Source: Mycobacterium sp. SMC-2
GTDB lineage: Bacteria > Actinomycetota > Actinomycetes > Mycobacteriales > Mycobacteriaceae
Reading direction: 5' to 3'
NCBI RefSeq assembly: GCF_025263485.1
Contig: NZ_CP079863.1
Span: 1,612,001 to 1,676,000, forward strand
Length of the DNA: 64,000 nt
The notes under the pieces are model-generated. The model did no database searches and was not told where the DNA came from. It saw only the letters and a program-made list of their open reading frames with translations. Positions within the stretch are counted from its first letter, which is position 1, and each line of letters begins with the position of its first letter. The translations under genes and the position numbers were made by a program. This document shows, one piece after another, positions 28,678 to 39,127 of this stretch.

Positions 28678-29331
28678 ATGGCAAGAAAAGGCATTCTGGG
28701 TACCAAGCTGGGCATGACGCAGGTGTTCGACGAGAACAACCGGGTCGTCCCGGTGACGGTGGTCAAAGCGGGGCCCAACGTGGTCACCCGCATCCGCACA
28801 CCCGAGCGCGACGGCTATAGCGCCGTCCAGCTGGCCTACGGCGAGATCAGCCCGCGCAAGGTGAACAAGCCGGTGACCGGTCAGTACAGCGCCGCGGGCG
28901 TGAACCCGCGCCGGCACCTCGCCGAGTTGCGGCTGGATGACGAGGCCGCGGCAAGCGAATACGAGGTCGGGCAGGAGCTGACGGCGGAGATCTTCGCCGA
29001 CGGCGCCTACGTCGACGTGACGGGAACTTCCAAGGGCAAGGGCTTCGCCGGCACGATGAAGCGCCACGGTTTCCGCGGTCAGGGCGCCAGCCACGGCGCC
29101 CAGGCCGTGCACCGCCGGCCGGGTTCCATCGGTGGCTGCGCCACTCCCGCCCGTGTCTTCAAGGGCACGCGAATGGCGGGCCGGATGGGCAACGACCGGG
29201 TGACTGTGCAGAACCTGGTGGTGCACAAGGTTGACGCCGAGAACGGCGTGCTGCTGATCAAGGGTGCGGTCCCCGGCCGCACCGGTGGGCTCGTGGTGGT
29301 CCGCAGCGCGATCAAACGAGGTGAGAAGTAA
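28678..29331 (+). CDS. rplC: 50S ribosomal protein L3
   Basis: 217 residues from ATG 28678. L3 reaches the peptidyl-transferase centre and helps start 50S assembly. Conserved: [25 protein letters not shown] at the N-terminus; the extended loop [34 protein letters not shown]; then [22 protein letters not shown]. It lies 14 bases after rpsJ and overlaps rplD by one base. Confidence 0.99.
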   Translation: MARKGILGTKLGMTQVFDENNRVVPVTVVKAGPNVVTRIRTPERDGYSAVQLAYGEISPRKVNKPVTGQYSAAGVNPRRHLAELRLDDEAAASEYEVGQELTAEIFADGAYVDVTGTSKGKGFAGTMKRHGFRGQGASHGAQAVHRRPGSIGGCATPARVFKGTRMAGRMGNDRVTVQNLVVHKVDAENGVLLIKGAVPGRTGGLVVVRSAIKRGEK

Positions 29332-29999
29332 TGGCGGCAAAAGGCCAGACACTCAAGATTGACGTCAAGACGCCGGACGGCAAGGTCGAGGGCTCCGTCG
29401 AGCTACCGGCCGAATTGTTCGACGCCCCGGCCAATATCGCGCTGATGCACCAGGTGGTCACCGCGCAGCGCGCGGCGGCGCGTCAGGGCACGCACTCGTC
29501 CAAGACCCGCGGCGAGGTCAGCGGCGGTGGGCGGAAGCCGTACCGGCAGAAGGGAACCGGTCGTGCCCGTCAGGGTTCGACGCGGGCCCCGCAGTTCACC
29601 GGCGGTGGCGTCGTGCACGGCCCCAAGCCACGCGACTACTCCCAGCGCACCCCCAAGAAGATGATCGTCGCGGCGTTGCGCGGCGCGTTGTCCGACCGGG
29701 CGCGCAACGGCCGCATCCACGCGGTCACCGAAATCGTGGCCGGCCAAACCCCTTCGACAAAGAGCGCCAAGGCGTTCCTGGGCACGCTCACCGACCGCAA
29801 GAAGGTGCTGATCGTGATCGGCCGCAGCGACGAGGCCGGCGCGAAGAGCCTGCGCAACCTGCCCGGTGTGCACATCCTGACGCCCGACCAGCTCAACACC
29901 TACGACGTGCTGCTCTCCGACGACGTGGTGTTCAGCGTCGAGGCGCTCAACGCCTACATCGCAGGCAACACGGCCAGCACCGAGGAGGTTTCGGCCTGA
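29331..29999 (+). CDS. rplD: 50S ribosomal protein L4
   Basis: 222 residues from ATG 29331, overlapping the rplC stop. L4 lines the exit tunnel. The tunnel loop [46 protein letters not shown] is complete, as is the helical C-terminal part. In enterobacteria L4 represses the S10 operon; whether that happens in mycobacteria is not established. It overlaps rplW by one base. Confidence 0.99.
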   Translation: MAAKGQTLKIDVKTPDGKVEGSVELPAELFDAPANIALMHQVVTAQRAAARQGTHSSKTRGEVSGGGRKPYRQKGTGRARQGSTRAPQFTGGGVVHGPKPRDYSQRTPKKMIVAALRGALSDRARNGRIHAVTEIVAGQTPSTKSAKAFLGTLTDRKKVLIVIGRSDEAGAKSLRNLPGVHILTPDQLNTYDVLLSDDVVFSVEALNAYIAGNTASTEEVSA

Positions 30000-30301
30000 T
30001 GGCGACCGTCACCGATCCCCGCGACATCATCCTGGCCCCGGTCATCTCGGAGAAGTCCTACGGGCTCCTGGATGAGAACGTGTACACCTTTGTGGTGCAC
30101 CCCGATTCGAACAAGACGCAGATCAAGATCGCCATCGAGAAGATCTTCTCCGTCAAGGTCGCGTCGGTGAACACCGCGAACCGGCAGGGCAAGCGCAAGC
30201 GCACCAGGACCGGATACGGCAAGCGCAAGGGCACCAAGCGGGCCATCGTCACGCTGGCGCCTGGCAGCAAGCCGATCGACCTGTTCGGGGCCCCGGCCTA
30301 G
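29999..30301 (+). CDS. rplW: 50S ribosomal protein L23
   Basis: 100 residues from ATG 29999, coupled to rplD by a TGATG overlap. L23 sits at the tunnel exit and docks trigger factor and SRP. Conserved [40 protein letters not shown] and the basic [22 protein letters not shown] segment. An 83-base gap follows before rplB, with no gene in it. Confidence 0.99.
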   Translation: MATVTDPRDIILAPVISEKSYGLLDENVYTFVVHPDSNKTQIKIAIEKIFSVKVASVNTANRQGKRKRTRTGYGKRKGTKRAIVTLAPGSKPIDLFGAPA

Positions 30302-30384
30302 CCCGATGACGATGCAGAGCGAAGCGATGAGGAGGAGTTGGGCGATCCAACCCAGCCGCGCGCGAGAGAAAGACCTGATTAGAC

Positions 30385-31227
30385 ATGGCAATTCGTAAGT
30401 ACAAGCCGACGAGCCCCGGCCGCCGCGGCTCCAGCGTCTCCGACTTCGCCGAGGTCACCCGGTCGGAGCCGGAGAAGTCGCTGGTGCGCCCGCTGCACGG
30501 CCACGGTGGCCGTAACGCCCACGGCCGCATCACAACCCGCCACAAGGGTGGCGGCCACAAGCGCGCCTACCGGGTGATCGACTTCCGTCGCAACGACAAG
30601 GACGGCGTCAACGCCAAGGTCGCGCACATCGAGTACGACCCGAACCGGACCGCCAACATCGCACTGCTGCACTACCTGGATGGCGAAAAGCGTTACATCA
30701 TCGCGCCGCAGGGTCTTTCGCAGGGCGACGTGGTGGAGTCGGGCGCGAACGCCGACATCAAGCCGGGTAACAACCTGCCGCTGCGCAACATCCCGGCCGG
30801 TACCGTGATCCATGCCGTGGAGCTGCGGCCGGGCGGTGGCGCCAAGCTGGCGCGGTCCGCCGGCTCGAGCATCCAGTTGCTCGGCAAGGAGGGCACCTAC
30901 GCGTCGCTGCGTATGCCCAGCGGTGAGATCCGCCGCGTCGATGTGCGCTGCCGCGCCACGGTCGGCGAGGTGGGCAACGCCGAGCAGGCGAACATCAACT
31001 GGGGCAAGGCCGGCCGGATGCGGTGGAAGGGCAAGCGCCCTTCAGTCCGTGGTGTGGTCATGAACCCGGTGGACCACCCGCACGGTGGTGGTGAGGGTAA
31101 GACCTCCGGTGGTCGGCACCCGGTGAGCCCGTGGGGCCAGCCGGAGGGCCGCACCCGCCACCCGAACAAGGCAAGTAACAAACTCATCGTCCGGCGCCGG
31201 CGCACCGGCAAGAAGCACTCGCGGTAG
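30385..31227 (+). CDS. rplB: 50S ribosomal protein L2
   Basis: 280 residues from ATG 30385. L2 is needed for subunit association and peptidyl transfer. Recognisable segments: [37 protein letters not shown], and the C-terminal [29 protein letters not shown] with the critical His. Length is normal. Confidence 0.99.
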   Translation: MAIRKYKPTSPGRRGSSVSDFAEVTRSEPEKSLVRPLHGHGGRNAHGRITTRHKGGGHKRAYRVIDFRRNDKDGVNAKVAHIEYDPNRTANIALLHYLDGEKRYIIAPQGLSQGDVVESGANADIKPGNNLPLRNIPAGTVIHAVELRPGGGAKLARSAGSSIQLLGKEGTYASLRMPSGEIRRVDVRCRATVGEVGNAEQANINWGKAGRMRWKGKRPSVRGVVMNPVDHPHGGGEGKTSGGRHPVSPWGQPEGRTRHPNKASNKLIVRRRRTGKKHSR

Positions 31228-31245
31228 GAAGTTCAGGAGTAGCAC

Positions 31246-31523
31246 ATGCCACGCAGCCTGAAGAAGGGCCCGTTCGTCGACGACCACCTGCTCAAGAAGG
31301 TGGACGCGCAGAACGAGAAGAACACCAAGCAGGTCATCAAGACCTGGTCCCGGCGTTCGACGATCATTCCGGACTTCATCGGCCACACCTTCGCCGTCCA
31401 CGACGGGCGCAAGCACGTCCCGGTGTTCGTCACCGAGGCGATGGTCGGTCACAAGCTTGGTGAGTTCGCGCCGACGCGCACCTTCAAGGGACACATCAAG
31501 GACGACCGGAAGGCCAAACGGCG

Positions 31524-31527
<4 letters not shown>
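31246..31527 (+). CDS. rpsS: 30S ribosomal protein S19
   Basis: 93 residues from ATG 31246 with AGGAG upstream. S19 lies in the 30S head with S13. Conserved [19 protein letters not shown] and [39 protein letters not shown]. It overlaps rplV by 4 bases (ATGA). Confidence 0.99.
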
Positions 31528-32893
<1,366 letters not shown>

Positions 32894-32896
32894 ATC

Positions 32897-33313
32897 ATGT
32901 TGATTCCCCGCAAGGTTAAACACCGCAAGCAGCACCACCCCCGCCAGCGCGGCATCGCCAGCGGCGGCACGGCGGTGAACTTCGGTGACTACGGCATCCA
33001 GGCCCTCGAGCACGCCTACGTCACCAACCGGCAGATCGAGTCCGCCCGTATCGCCATCAACCGCCACATCAAGCGTGGCGGCAAGGTGTGGATCAACATC
33101 TTCCCGGACCGCCCGCTGACCAAGAAGCCCGCCGAAACCCGGATGGGTTCGGGTAAGGGCTCCCCGGAATGGTGGGTGGTCAACGTCAAGCCGGGCCGCG
33201 TGCTGTTCGAGCTGAGCTACCCCAACGAGCAGGTGGCCCGGGCGGCACTCACCCGTGCAATCCACAAGTTGCCGATCAAGGCACGCATCGTTACTCGAGA
33301 GGATCAGTTCTGA
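32897..33313 (+). CDS. rplP: 50S ribosomal protein L16
   Basis: 138 residues from ATG 32897. L16 binds near the A-site tRNA elbow. It begins [14 protein letters not shown] and continues [71 protein letters not shown] is diagnostic. Its stop overlaps the rpmC start. Confidence 0.99.
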   Translation: MLIPRKVKHRKQHHPRQRGIASGGTAVNFGDYGIQALEHAYVTNRQIESARIAINRHIKRGGKVWINIFPDRPLTKKPAETRMGSGKGSPEWWVVNVKPGRVLFELSYPNEQVARAALTRAIHKLPIKARIVTREDQF

Positions 33314-33546
33314 TGGCAGTGGGAATTTCGCCTGGTGAACTGCGTGAGCTCACCGACTCCGAGCTGACCGAGCGGCTGCGCGAATCCAAGGAAGAGCTGT
33401 TCAACCTGCGTTTCCAGATGGCGACGGGGCAGCTGTCCAACAACCGCCGGCTGCGCACGGTGCGTCAGGAGATCGCGCGCGTCTACACCGTGCTGCGCGA
33501 ACGAGAACTGGGCCTGGCCAGCGGACCCGACGGTAAGGAATCGTGA
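33313..33546 (+). CDS. rpmC: 50S ribosomal protein L29
   Basis: 77 residues from ATG 33313, one-base overlap with rplP. L29 sits at the tunnel exit beside L23. Signature: [57 protein letters not shown]. It overlaps rpsQ by 4 bases. Confidence 0.99.
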   Translation: MAVGISPGELRELTDSELTERLRESKEELFNLRFQMATGQLSNNRRLRTVRQEIARVYTVLRERELGLASGPDGKES

Positions 33547-33893
33547 TGGCAGAAGCGAAGAAGGCGGCCCCGAAGAAGGCGGCCACAAAGGACGCAGGCT
33601 CGAAAGGGAAGGGCGCCAAGCACACTCCGGCCAAGCCGAAGGTGCGTGGCCGGCGCAAGATGCGCATCGGTTACGTGGTGAGTGACAAGATGCAGAAGAC
33701 CATCGTGGTCGAGCTGGAAGACCGTGTGCGTCACCCGCTGTACGGCAAGATCATCCGCACCACCACGAAGGTGAAGGCGCACGACGAGAACGGCACCGCG
33801 GGCATCGGCGACCGCGTCTCGCTGATGGAGACGCGTCCGATGTCGGCCACCAAGCGGTGGCGGCTCGTCGAAATCCTGGAGAGGGCCAAGTAG
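33543..33893 (+). CDS. rpsQ: 30S ribosomal protein S17 with basic N-terminal extension
   Basis: 116 residues from GTG 33543 (ATG 33546, one codon on, is equally possible). The S17 OB-fold starts at about residue 38: [46 protein letters not shown], with [24 protein letters not shown]. The first 37 residues are Lys/Ala-rich and absent from E. coli S17. Last ribosomal gene of this cluster; a terminator hairpin follows within 20 bases. Confidence 0.98.
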   Translation: MMAEAKKAAPKKAATKDAGSKGKGAKHTPAKPKVRGRRKMRIGYVVSDKMQKTIVVELEDRVRHPLYGKIIRTTTKVKAHDENGTAGIGDRVSLMETRPMSATKRWRLVEILERAK

Positions 33894-33911
33894 CCGCTCA
33901 GGCAACGCAAC

Positions 33912-33947
33912 GCGCCCGGGACCCCACGGTCTCGGGCGCTTGCTTTC
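33912..33947 (+). terminator. Terminator of the S10 operon
   Basis: GCGCCCGGGAC (33912-33922) pairs with GTCTCGGGCGC (33929-33939) with one G-U pair, followed by TTGCTTTC. It lies 18 bases after the rpsQ stop. Confidence 0.8.
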
Positions 33948-33949
33948 GG

Positions 33950-34005
33950 CGAGCGTAACCGCACTGCGAAAGAGGGCCGGAATTTTCGCAGTGGCGTTAC
34001 GCTCG
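33950..34005. repeat. Long imperfect palindrome abutting the sulfatase start
   Basis: A 22-base left arm (33950-33971) and right arm (33984-34005) match at 20 positions, with a 12-base loop. The arms begin CGAGCGTAAC and end CACTGCGAAA when read inward. The right arm ends 4 bases before ATG 34010, so in RNA the fold would cover the ribosome-binding region. It could be an intergenic palindromic repeat element. Confidence 0.75.
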
Positions 34006-34009
34006 GCGC

Positions 34010-36370
34010 ATGTCTTCTGACCCACGAGACTTTCAAGGCAAAATCGAGCTCGATATCCGCGACTCCGAGCCGGACTGGGGCCCGTACGCCGCGCCGACCG
34101 CGCCCGAGAATTCGCCGAACATCCTGTATCTGGTCTGGGACGACACCGGCATCGCGACGTGGGACTGTTTCGGCGGCCTGGTCGAGATGCCCGCGATGAC
34201 CCGCATCGCCGAGCGGGGTATCCGGCTGTCGCAGTTCCACACCACCGCGCTCTGCTCGCCGACCCGGGCGTCGTTGCTCACCGGCCGCAACGCCACCACG
34301 GTCGGCATGGCCACCATCGAAGAGTTCACCGACGCGTTCCCCAACGCCAACGGTCGCATCCCGTTCGACACCGCGCTGCTCTCCGAGGTGCTCGCCGAGC
34401 GCGGCTACAACACGTACTGCGTCGGCAAGTGGCACCTGACGCCGCTCGAAGAGTCCAATCTGGCGTCCACGAAACGACATTGGCCGACCTCGCGCGGCTT
34501 CGAGCGGTTCTACGGTTTCCTGGGCGGCGAGACCGATCAGTGGTATCCCGACCTGGTGTACGACAACCATCCGGTCAGCCCGCCCGCCACACCGGAAGAC
34601 GGCTATCACCTCTCGAAGGACATCGCCGACAAGACCATCGAATTCATTCGTGACGCCAAGGTGATCGCGCCGGACAAGCCGTGGTTCAGCTACGTCTGCC
34701 CGGGCGCCGGGCACGCGCCGCACCACGTGTTCAAGGAATGGGCGGACCGCTACGCCGGCCGCTTCGACATGGGCTACGAGCGGTACCGCGAGATCGTGCT
34801 GGAAAACCAGAAATCGATGGGCCTCGTGCCGTCGGACACCGAGCTGTCGCCGGTCAACCCGTACTCGGACGTCAAGGGGCCGCAAGGTGAGCCCTGGCCG
34901 CTGCAGGACACTGTGCGGCCGTGGGACTCGCTGAACGACGACGAGAAGAAGCTGTTCTCCCGCATGGCCGAGGTGTTTGCCGGCTTCCTGAGCTACACCG
35001 ACGCCCAAATCGGCCGGATCCTGGACTATTTGGAGGAATCCGGTCAGATCGACAACACGATCATCGTGGTGATCTCCGACAACGGGGCCAGCGGGGAGGG
35101 CGGCCCGAACGGATCGGTGAACGAGGGCAAGTTCTTCAACGGCTACATCGACACCGTCGAAGAGAGCATGAAGCTGTTCGACCATCTCGGCGGCCCGGAA
35201 ACCTACAACCATTACCCCATCGGCTGGGCGATGGCCTTTAACGCCCCGTACAAGCTGTACAAGCGGTACGCGTCGCACGAGGGCGGCATCGCCGACACGG
35301 CGATCATCTCCTGGCCCAATGGTGTTGCCGCGCACGGGGAAATCCGCGACAACTACGTCAACGTCTGCGACATCACGCCGACGATCTACGACCTGCTGGG
35401 AATGACGCCGCCCGATACCGTCAGGGGCATCGCGCAGAAGCCACTGGACGGCGTGAGTTTCAAAGCGGCCCTTGCCGATCCGGCCGCCGACACCGGGAAG
35501 CGGACCCAGTTCTACTCCATGCTAGGCACCCGGGGGATCTGGCATGAGGGCTGGTTCGCCAACACCGTGCACGCGGCCACCCCGGCTGGCTGGTCGCACT
35601 TCGACGCCGACCGCTGGGAGCTGTTCCACATCGAGGCGGACCGCAGCCAGTGCCATGACCTGGCCGCCGAGCACCCGGACAAACTGGAAGAGCTCAAGGC
35701 GCTGTGGTTCTCCGAAGCCGCCAAATACAACGGGCTGCCGCTCTCGGACCTCAACATCCTGGAGACGATGACGCGGTCCCGTCCGTACCTCGTCGGTGAC
35801 CGGTCCAGCTACATCTACTATCCCGACTGCGCGGACGTGAGCATCGGCGCTGCCGCCGAGATCCGCGGTAGGTCGTTCTCGGTGCTGGCCGACGTGACGG
35901 TGGATACCACCGGCGTGGAAGGCGTGCTGTTCAAGCAGGGCGGCGCGCACGGCGGGCACGTGCTGTTCATTCAGGACGGACGGCTGCATTACGTCTACAA
36001 CTTCCTGGGTGAGCGGCAGCAGGCGGTCTCCTCGTCGGGCGCGGTGCCGCTGGGCAGGCACCTGCTCGGCGTGAGTTATTCGCGGACCGGAACCGTGCCG
36101 AACAGCCACACCCCGCTCGGCGACATCACGTTGTTCATCGACGACGAAGTGGTCGGCACCCTCGCCGATGTGCAAACCCATCCGGGAACCTTCGGGATCG
36201 CGGGCGCCGGCATCACCGTCGGCCGCAACGGCGGCTCGGGAGTATGCAGCCGCTACAAGTCGCCGTTCGCGTTCACCGGCGGCACCATCGCGCAGGTCAC
36301 CGTCGACCTGTCCGGCCGGCCCTATGTAGACGTGGAAGCCGAAATTGCGCTTGCCTTTTCGCGCGACTGA
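34010..36370 (+). CDS. atsA: Arylsulfatase (type I, formylglycine-dependent)
   Basis: 786 residues from ATG 34010. Hydrolyses sulfate esters. Metal-binding VWDDTGIATWDCFGG near residue 43; the sulfatase signature LCSPTRASLLTGR, in which Cys82 must be oxidised to formylglycine; VGKWHLTPLEE; and VVISDNGASGEGGPNGSVNEGKFFNGY. The C-terminal 200 residues form a beta-rich domain (laminin-G-like appearance). The activating enzyme is encoded about 1.7 kb downstream at 38115. No signal peptide, so probably cytosolic. It lies just after the S10 operon as in M. tuberculosis (Rv0711). The substrate is unknown. Confidence 0.92.
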   Translation: MSSDPRDFQGKIELDIRDSEPDWGPYAAPTAPENSPNILYLVWDDTGIATWDCFGGLVEMPAMTRIAERGIRLSQFHTTALCSPTRASLLTGRNATTVGMATIEEFTDAFPNANGRIPFDTALLSEVLAERGYNTYCVGKWHLTPLEESNLASTKRHWPTSRGFERFYGFLGGETDQWYPDLVYDNHPVSPPATPEDGYHLSKDIADKTIEFIRDAKVIAPDKPWFSYVCPGAGHAPHHVFKEWADRYAGRFDMGYERYREIVLENQKSMGLVPSDTELSPVNPYSDVKGPQGEPWPLQDTVRPWDSLNDDEKKLFSRMAEVFAGFLSYTDAQIGRILDYLEESGQIDNTIIVVISDNGASGEGGPNGSVNEGKFFNGYIDTVEESMKLFDHLGGPETYNHYPIGWAMAFNAPYKLYKRYASHEGGIADTAIISWPNGVAAHGEIRDNYVNVCDITPTIYDLLGMTPPDTVRGIAQKPLDGVSFKAALADPAADTGKRTQFYSMLGTRGIWHEGWFANTVHAATPAGWSHFDADRWELFHIEADRSQCHDLAAEHPDKLEELKALWFSEAAKYNGLPLSDLNILETMTRSRPYLVGDRSSYIYYPDCADVSIGAAAEIRGRSFSVLADVTVDTTGVEGVLFKQGGAHGGHVLFIQDGRLHYVYNFLGERQQAVSSSGAVPLGRHLLGVSYSRTGTVPNSHTPLGDITLFIDDEVVGTLADVQTHPGTFGIAGAGITVGRNGGSGVCSRYKSPFAFTGGTIAQVTVDLSGRPYVDVEAEIALAFSRD

Positions 36371-37019
36371 AGTCCTGGCGCTGTGCTTGTTGGTGGCGCC
36401 GGCGGTGGCGTGCGAGAAGACCACGGCTGGCACGGTCATCGGGGGGACCGCATCGTCGACGACCTCGACGACGCGGCTGTCCGACCCGGCCGAGCCGGTG
36501 CCCGGCGTCGAAACCACGCTGCCCGAGCACATTCCACCCAATGCCCTGGTGTGCTTCCCGCCACCGCCCGCCAGCGGATCCATGGCCAGGGCCTCGGTGG
36601 CGGATCCGGCGGCACCCGTGCTCACGGTCACGCTGCCGGACGGCTGGACCTCGGTCCCGGGCACCGGTGACGTCGCGTTGACGTCGACGGGTCCCGACGG
36701 CATGTCGGTGCTGGTGAGCATCACCCCTACGGACCTCGACCCGGGCGGGGCGTTCTTGCGCTACGCCAGCGACTTACGAACGAAGCCGGGAGTCAAAGTC
36801 ACCGTCACGGCGGCCCAGTTCTGCGGCTACAGCAGCCAGCTGCTCAGCGGTACCGGCGGTGGGCCCGGAGCAAACGACTTCGCGGACCGCATCACCCACG
36901 TCTGGACGAACACGCGGGCCTACCTCGTGGCAGTCCATCTGGAGGGTCCAGGCAAAGCGCCGGGGTTCGACGCGGCCAAATCGACGGTGATGCAGCAAAT
37001 CGCCGTCATTATCCCCTGA
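36345..37019 (+). CDS. Putative lipoprotein (LpqN/LpqT-like)
   Basis: 224 residues from TTG 36345, overlapping the sulfatase end by 26 bases. The N-terminus is a lipoprotein signal ending in PAVACEK, so Cys23 would be acylated. A Ser/Thr-rich linker follows, then a globular part with VTLPDGWTSVPGTGDVALTSTGPDGMSVLVSITPTDL. This resembles the LpqN/LpqT family of mycobacterial lipoproteins. Not usual at this locus in M. tuberculosis as I recall it. The family assignment is by eye only. Confidence 0.65.
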   Translation: MRLPFRATEVLALCLLVAPAVACEKTTAGTVIGGTASSTTSTTRLSDPAEPVPGVETTLPEHIPPNALVCFPPPPASGSMARASVADPAAPVLTVTLPDGWTSVPGTGDVALTSTGPDGMSVLVSITPTDLDPGGAFLRYASDLRTKPGVKVTVTAAQFCGYSSQLLSGTGGGPGANDFADRITHVWTNTRAYLVAVHLEGPGKAPGFDAAKSTVMQQIAVIIP

Positions 37020-37061
37020 CATTGTCGTTGGCCCTGTTAGCATCTGGCGCGTGATGCCACA

Positions 37062-37997
37062 ATGACCGCCGGGACACCGGCGCCACCCGTGCCGCCAGTG
37101 CCCGCCGTCCACCGGAGCCGGCAAATCGCGATGACTTTCGGGATCGTCGTCGCCCTCGTCGTCATCTACGTCCTGTCGTTGATTGCCGTGCACTTGCTGG
37201 CAAAGTCGGCGCCGGCGCTGCCCTCGGTTGACCTGAGCAAGGTGGAGTCCGAAGACAGCGTGGTTCAGGTGCGCCTGGAGAAGCTGGACACGGTCGCCAA
37301 CCGCCTGACGGTGAACGTGACCGTCTATCCCAAGGATTCGTTGTACGACAAGAACTTTGGGGTGCTCACCACCGATGCGGCGGTGCGGCTGTATCCCGAC
37401 AACGACCTCGGCGATCTGCAGTACCCGGTAGGGAAGGCGCCGGCGCAGGTCAGCACCACCATCCAGGCGCAGGGCGACCCCGCCAGCTGGCCGTTCGACA
37501 CCTACAAGACCGAGGTGATCGCCGCGGACGTGTTCACCGGTACCGGCGAAAACCGCGAAAAGGTGCCCGCCCGTGTCGAGGCGACCGGAAAGCTGGACGG
37601 CTGGGACGCCACCGTCACCCGCGTCCACGACCCCGAAGAGCCCAACCCGGATGTCCAGGACAACGTGATCATCACGTTGCAGAGGTCCAAGGGTCCCCTG
37701 ATCTTCGATATCGGCATCTGCCTGGTCCTGATCGCGTTGCCCATCCTGGCGCTGTGGGTGGCCATTCCGATGGCGCTGGGCCGAACGTCATTCGTGCCGC
37801 CGTTCATCACGTGGTACGGGGCGATGCTGTTCGCCATTGTCCCGCTGCGCAACATCCTGCCGGGCAGCCCACCGTACGGTTCGTGGGTCGACCAGGCGAT
37901 CGTGCTGTGGGTGTTGATCGGCGTGGTCACCGCGATGACCCTGTTCATCGTTGCGTGGTGGCGGCATCGGGACAAGAAGACGCCCAAGAAGGTCTGA
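37062..37997 (+). CDS. DUF4436 membrane protein (Rv0713-like)
   Basis: 311 residues from ATG 37062. Predicted helices: one N-terminal (about 22-48) and three at the C-terminus (about 210-235, 243-262 and 275-298). Between them lies a soluble region of about 160 residues, probably extracytoplasmic (VQVRLEKLDTVANRLTVNVTVYPKD; DPASWPFDTYKTEVIAADVF). This layout fits DUF4436. The last residues are Lys-rich (KKTPKKV). The gene lies between sulfatase and FGE here, whereas I recall it after FGE in M. tuberculosis. Function unknown. Confidence 0.78.
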   Translation: MTAGTPAPPVPPVPAVHRSRQIAMTFGIVVALVVIYVLSLIAVHLLAKSAPALPSVDLSKVESEDSVVQVRLEKLDTVANRLTVNVTVYPKDSLYDKNFGVLTTDAAVRLYPDNDLGDLQYPVGKAPAQVSTTIQAQGDPASWPFDTYKTEVIAADVFTGTGENREKVPARVEATGKLDGWDATVTRVHDPEEPNPDVQDNVIITLQRSKGPLIFDIGICLVLIALPILALWVAIPMALGRTSFVPPFITWYGAMLFAIVPLRNILPGSPPYGSWVDQAIVLWVLIGVVTAMTLFIVAWWRHRDKKTPKKV

Positions 37998-38114
37998 CTC
38001 CTACTCCGGGTTGTGCGCCTCCTTCGAGCTGATCTGATGGCGGCGGCGTAAAGCCCTTGCTGCAGCGCGAAAGAGGCCCGGCAACCGCCTTGGGCCGTCG
38101 TCATACTCTTAAGT

Positions 38115-38993
38115 GTGCTTACCGAGTTGGTCGACCTACCGGGCGGATCGTTCCGCATGGGATCGACCAGCTTCTACCCCGAAGAGGCCCCGATCCACAC
38201 GGTGACCGTTGCCGCCGTCGCGGTGGAGCGGCACCCGGTGACCAACGCCCAGTTCGCCGAATTCGTCTCGGCCACAGGCTATGTGACGGTCGCCGAGCAA
38301 CCGATCGACCCGGCGCTGTACCCGGGTGCGGATCCGGCGGACCTGTGTCCGGGCGCCATGGTCTTCCGCCCCACGCCGGGCCCGGTCGACCTGCGTGACT
38401 GGCGGCAATGGTGGACCTGGGTACCCGGCGCGAACTGGCGGCGCCCGTTCGGGCCGGACAGTGACCTCGCCGGCCGGGCCGATCACCCGGTGGTGCAGGT
38501 GGCCTATCCCGACGCCGCCGCGTACGCGCGCTGGGCAGGCCGGCGATTGCCGACCGAGGCCGAGTGGGAGTATGCGGCCCGCGGCGGAATCGCCGGGACG
38601 TACGCGTGGGGGGACGAGGAGCATCCCGACGGTCGGTTGATGGCCAATACCTGGCAGGGCCGGTTCCCCTATCGCAACGACGGCGCTCTCGGCTGGGTGG
38701 GCACGTCGCCGGTGGGCACGTTCCCGCCCAACGGGTTCGGTCTGCTCGACATGATCGGCAACGTCTGGGAGTGGACCGCCACGGAGTTCTCGGCGCACCA
38801 CCGCCTCGACGAGCCGCCGAAAGCCTGTTGCGCCCCGGCGGGCCCGGCGAATCCGGTCGTCAGCCAGACGCTGAAGGGCGGTTCGCACCTGTGCGCGCCC
38901 GAGTACTGCCACCGGTACCGTCCGGCCGCCCGGTCACCGCAGTCACAGGACACCGCGACCACCCACATCGGTTTCCGCTGTGTCGCCCAGTAG
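38115..38993 (+). CDS. Formylglycine-generating enzyme (sulfatase-modifying factor)
   Basis: 292 residues from GTG 38115. FGE/SUMF1 fold: LPGGSFRMGS at the N-terminus, HPVTNAQFAEFVSATGYVT, RLPTEAEWEYAARGG, DMIGNVWEWTATEF, and KGGSHLCAPEYCHRYRPAAR with the active cysteine pair Cys260 and Cys265. The copper-dependent enzyme oxidises the Cys of C-x-P-x-R motifs in sulfatases to formylglycine. Its evident client is the sulfatase at 34010. Equivalent to Rv0712 by position. Confidence 0.93.
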   Translation: MLTELVDLPGGSFRMGSTSFYPEEAPIHTVTVAAVAVERHPVTNAQFAEFVSATGYVTVAEQPIDPALYPGADPADLCPGAMVFRPTPGPVDLRDWRQWWTWVPGANWRRPFGPDSDLAGRADHPVVQVAYPDAAAYARWAGRRLPTEAEWEYAARGGIAGTYAWGDEEHPDGRLMANTWQGRFPYRNDGALGWVGTSPVGTFPPNGFGLLDMIGNVWEWTATEFSAHHRLDEPPKACCAPAGPANPVVSQTLKGGSHLCAPEYCHRYRPAARSPQSQDTATTHIGFRCVAQ

Positions 38994-39127
38994 ACGGACC
39001 CTTTTTCCGGCGCGCTAAAAGTGATCATCACCCGGAAGAGGACTGAGCCCTTGGCGCCGCGGAGGAGCTATCCACAGGCTGAAAAGCTGGCCAACCTTTA
39101 TCGGCGATGCCCCTTATACTCGAACAC

